The notes under the pieces are model-generated. The model was not told the DNA's origin. It did not search any database and saw nothing but the letters and a program-made list of their open reading frames with translations. A stretch of DNA of 64,000 nt from Orientallactaga sibirica (taxonomy: Eukaryota; Chordata; Mammalia; Rodentia; Dipodidae): the NCBI GenBank assembly GCA_036365145.1, contig JAEOAD010001365.1:5926501-5990500 (forward strand), in the 5' to 3' direction. This document shows positions 63,011-64,000 of this stretch, piece by piece; within the stretch, counting starts at the first letter, position 1, and every line of letters starts with the position of its first letter. Made by a program: the position numbers and the translations under genes.

Positions 63011-63605
63011 CATGTGAAGTCGTGGCAGATGGCTGCGGCGGGCTCTGGGCTCTGTCTCCCTGTGTGGTCTCCCATCCTATGCGCTTTCTTTCCCTTCCCC
63101 TGCTTCTAAATGCCCCGATAATCCACCCTCTGCTGCCTGCGTGGCCAAAACCGCATGTTGCTAGCTGCTGCTCCTATGTTGTGGGGCTGTTGTTGCAGAC
63201 AGAGAGCTGGGACCTGCCTGGGTGGGCCGGTGGCAGGCCTGAGATGTCAGCTTCCTTCACACCTGGCTGTCAACTCCTGTCCACACCCAATGCACTTTGG
63301 CTGCCTGGGTGGGGTGGGGGAGGTTCCACTGTCCCACTCTCAGGCCAGTTGAGCCCTGTGTGTTGGCTGGGGGAGATGCAAAAGCTATCTCGGCATAGCC
63401 CATGTCCCACCCTGCCTGCTTTGGCTTGGGAGCAGGCATGAGGGTGTCTCGGCTTTCCCACCATGCTGTGCATGTGTGAGGGTGTGTTTGGGTGTGTTCT
63501 CGTGTGTGTCAGGAATGGCGCATGCATGCCATGCTGTGTGTGTGGAGCCAGAGGAGGACTTCGGGTGTCAGTCCTTGCCTTCAACCTTAAGGCGGGGGTC
63601 TCTGG
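63010..63605. other. GC-richer unassigned sequence
   Basis: Higher GC, with a 162-codon plus frame (62953-63441) lacking any recognised domain, and a TGTG-rich run at 63470-63545. Not called as a gene. Confidence 0.35.
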
Positions 63606-63614
63606 TTCATGTAC

Positions 63615-63805
63615 ACTGCTGTGTTTGCCAGGCTAGCTGACCTATGAGCTTCTGGAAAATTCTCCTGTCTCTGCCTCCCTTCTTACTATAGACACACTGG
63701 GATTACAGACACTAACCACAGGGCATAGTGGGAGCTGGGGACCCTGACTCGGATACTCGCTCTTATGTGCAAGTACTTTGCACTGCGCCATTTCCCCAGC
63801 CTTGG
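63615..63805 (-). mobile_element. Old rodent composite SINE, reverse
   Basis: CCAGGCTAGCTGACCTATGA, TCTCTGCCTCCCTTCTTACT, CACTGGGATTACAGACACTA and GCGCCATTTCCCCAGCCTTG combine a B1-like and a tRNA-like part, as in B4-type composites. Confidence 0.55.
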
Positions 63806-64000
63806 TTTCAGCTAACCCTTGCAGTACTGGAGACGGAGGCCAGAACCTTCCATAGCAAAGCCACCATGGTGTCACCGAGTTGCATCCCAGCCCTTCCTTC
63901 TGTTGAGACAAGGTCTCCTTCTATAGCTCCAGGATGGCCTCAAACTCACTAAGTAGCACAGACTATCTTGAACTTGAAATCTTCCTGCCTCAGCATTCTG
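63806..64000 (-). mobile_element. ID-like and B1 remnants at window edge
   Basis: GCAGTACTGGAGACGGAGGC is ID-like. From about 63903, TTGAGACAAGGTCTCCTTCT, CCAGGATGGCCTCAAACTCA and CTTGAAATCTTCCTGCCTCA form a reverse B1 cut by the end of the window. Confidence 0.65.

Overview
The window looks like non-coding nuclear DNA from a rodent. Two SINE families dominate: a 7SL-derived B1-type monomer, and a tRNA-derived B2-type element of roughly 190-270 bp with a pyrimidine-rich 3' region and an AATAAATAAA tail. Their sequences are unlike mouse or rat B1/B2 and fit what I remember of jerboas (Dipodidae, possibly Jaculus). This placement rests on memory of SINE subfamilies and is inference. I see no protein-coding exon, rRNA or tRNA gene. 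Every long open frame falls in a SINE, an LTR-like repeat, an L1 remnant or a minisatellite. The window is best read as intergenic (gene-desert-like) or intronic sequence.

Layout. 1-7.4 kb: low-copy AT-rich DNA with a diverged direct-repeat pair (241/1121), SINE fragments, an ID-like remnant, two LTR-like repeats and an L2 3' end. 7.4-17.7 kb: old L1 remnants, mostly in reverse orientation, broken up by SINEs; one L1 (15.8-17.7 kb) is split by B1, B2, ID and two LTR-like insertions. 17.7-33.5 kb: SINEs, microsatellites, LTR-like repeats and stretches of unique sequence. 33.86-34.86 kb: a very regular 52-bp minisatellite carrying a Pol III A-box-like sequence in each unit. 36.39-36.76 kb: an 11-copy, 34-bp minisatellite. 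38.29-41.40 kb: a near-identical head-to-tail duplication of about 1.55 kb, with a 28-bp perfect palindrome in each copy. 41.4-45 kb: low-repeat sequence that resembles conserved regulatory DNA. 45-60 kb: SINEs, LTR-like repeats, a CCCA/CACGT satellite, CA and GT microsatellites and a second, smaller 52-bp array. 60-64 kb: mostly unique AT-rich sequence with homeodomain-type motifs, then old ID/B1 remnants at the right edge.

Points most worth following: (1) the tandem duplication, which is either a very recent event or a false duplication in the assembly; (2) the two 52-bp arrays, which appear to be amplified tRNA-like heads of an ID-type SINE; (3) CTCF-like motifs carried by a long B2-type subfamily, two of them well preserved and convergent about 10.7 kb apart; (4) several AT-rich low-repeat blocks with octamer, SOX, E-box or homeodomain-type words that may be enhancers. 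I do not see an undescribed protein-coding system here.
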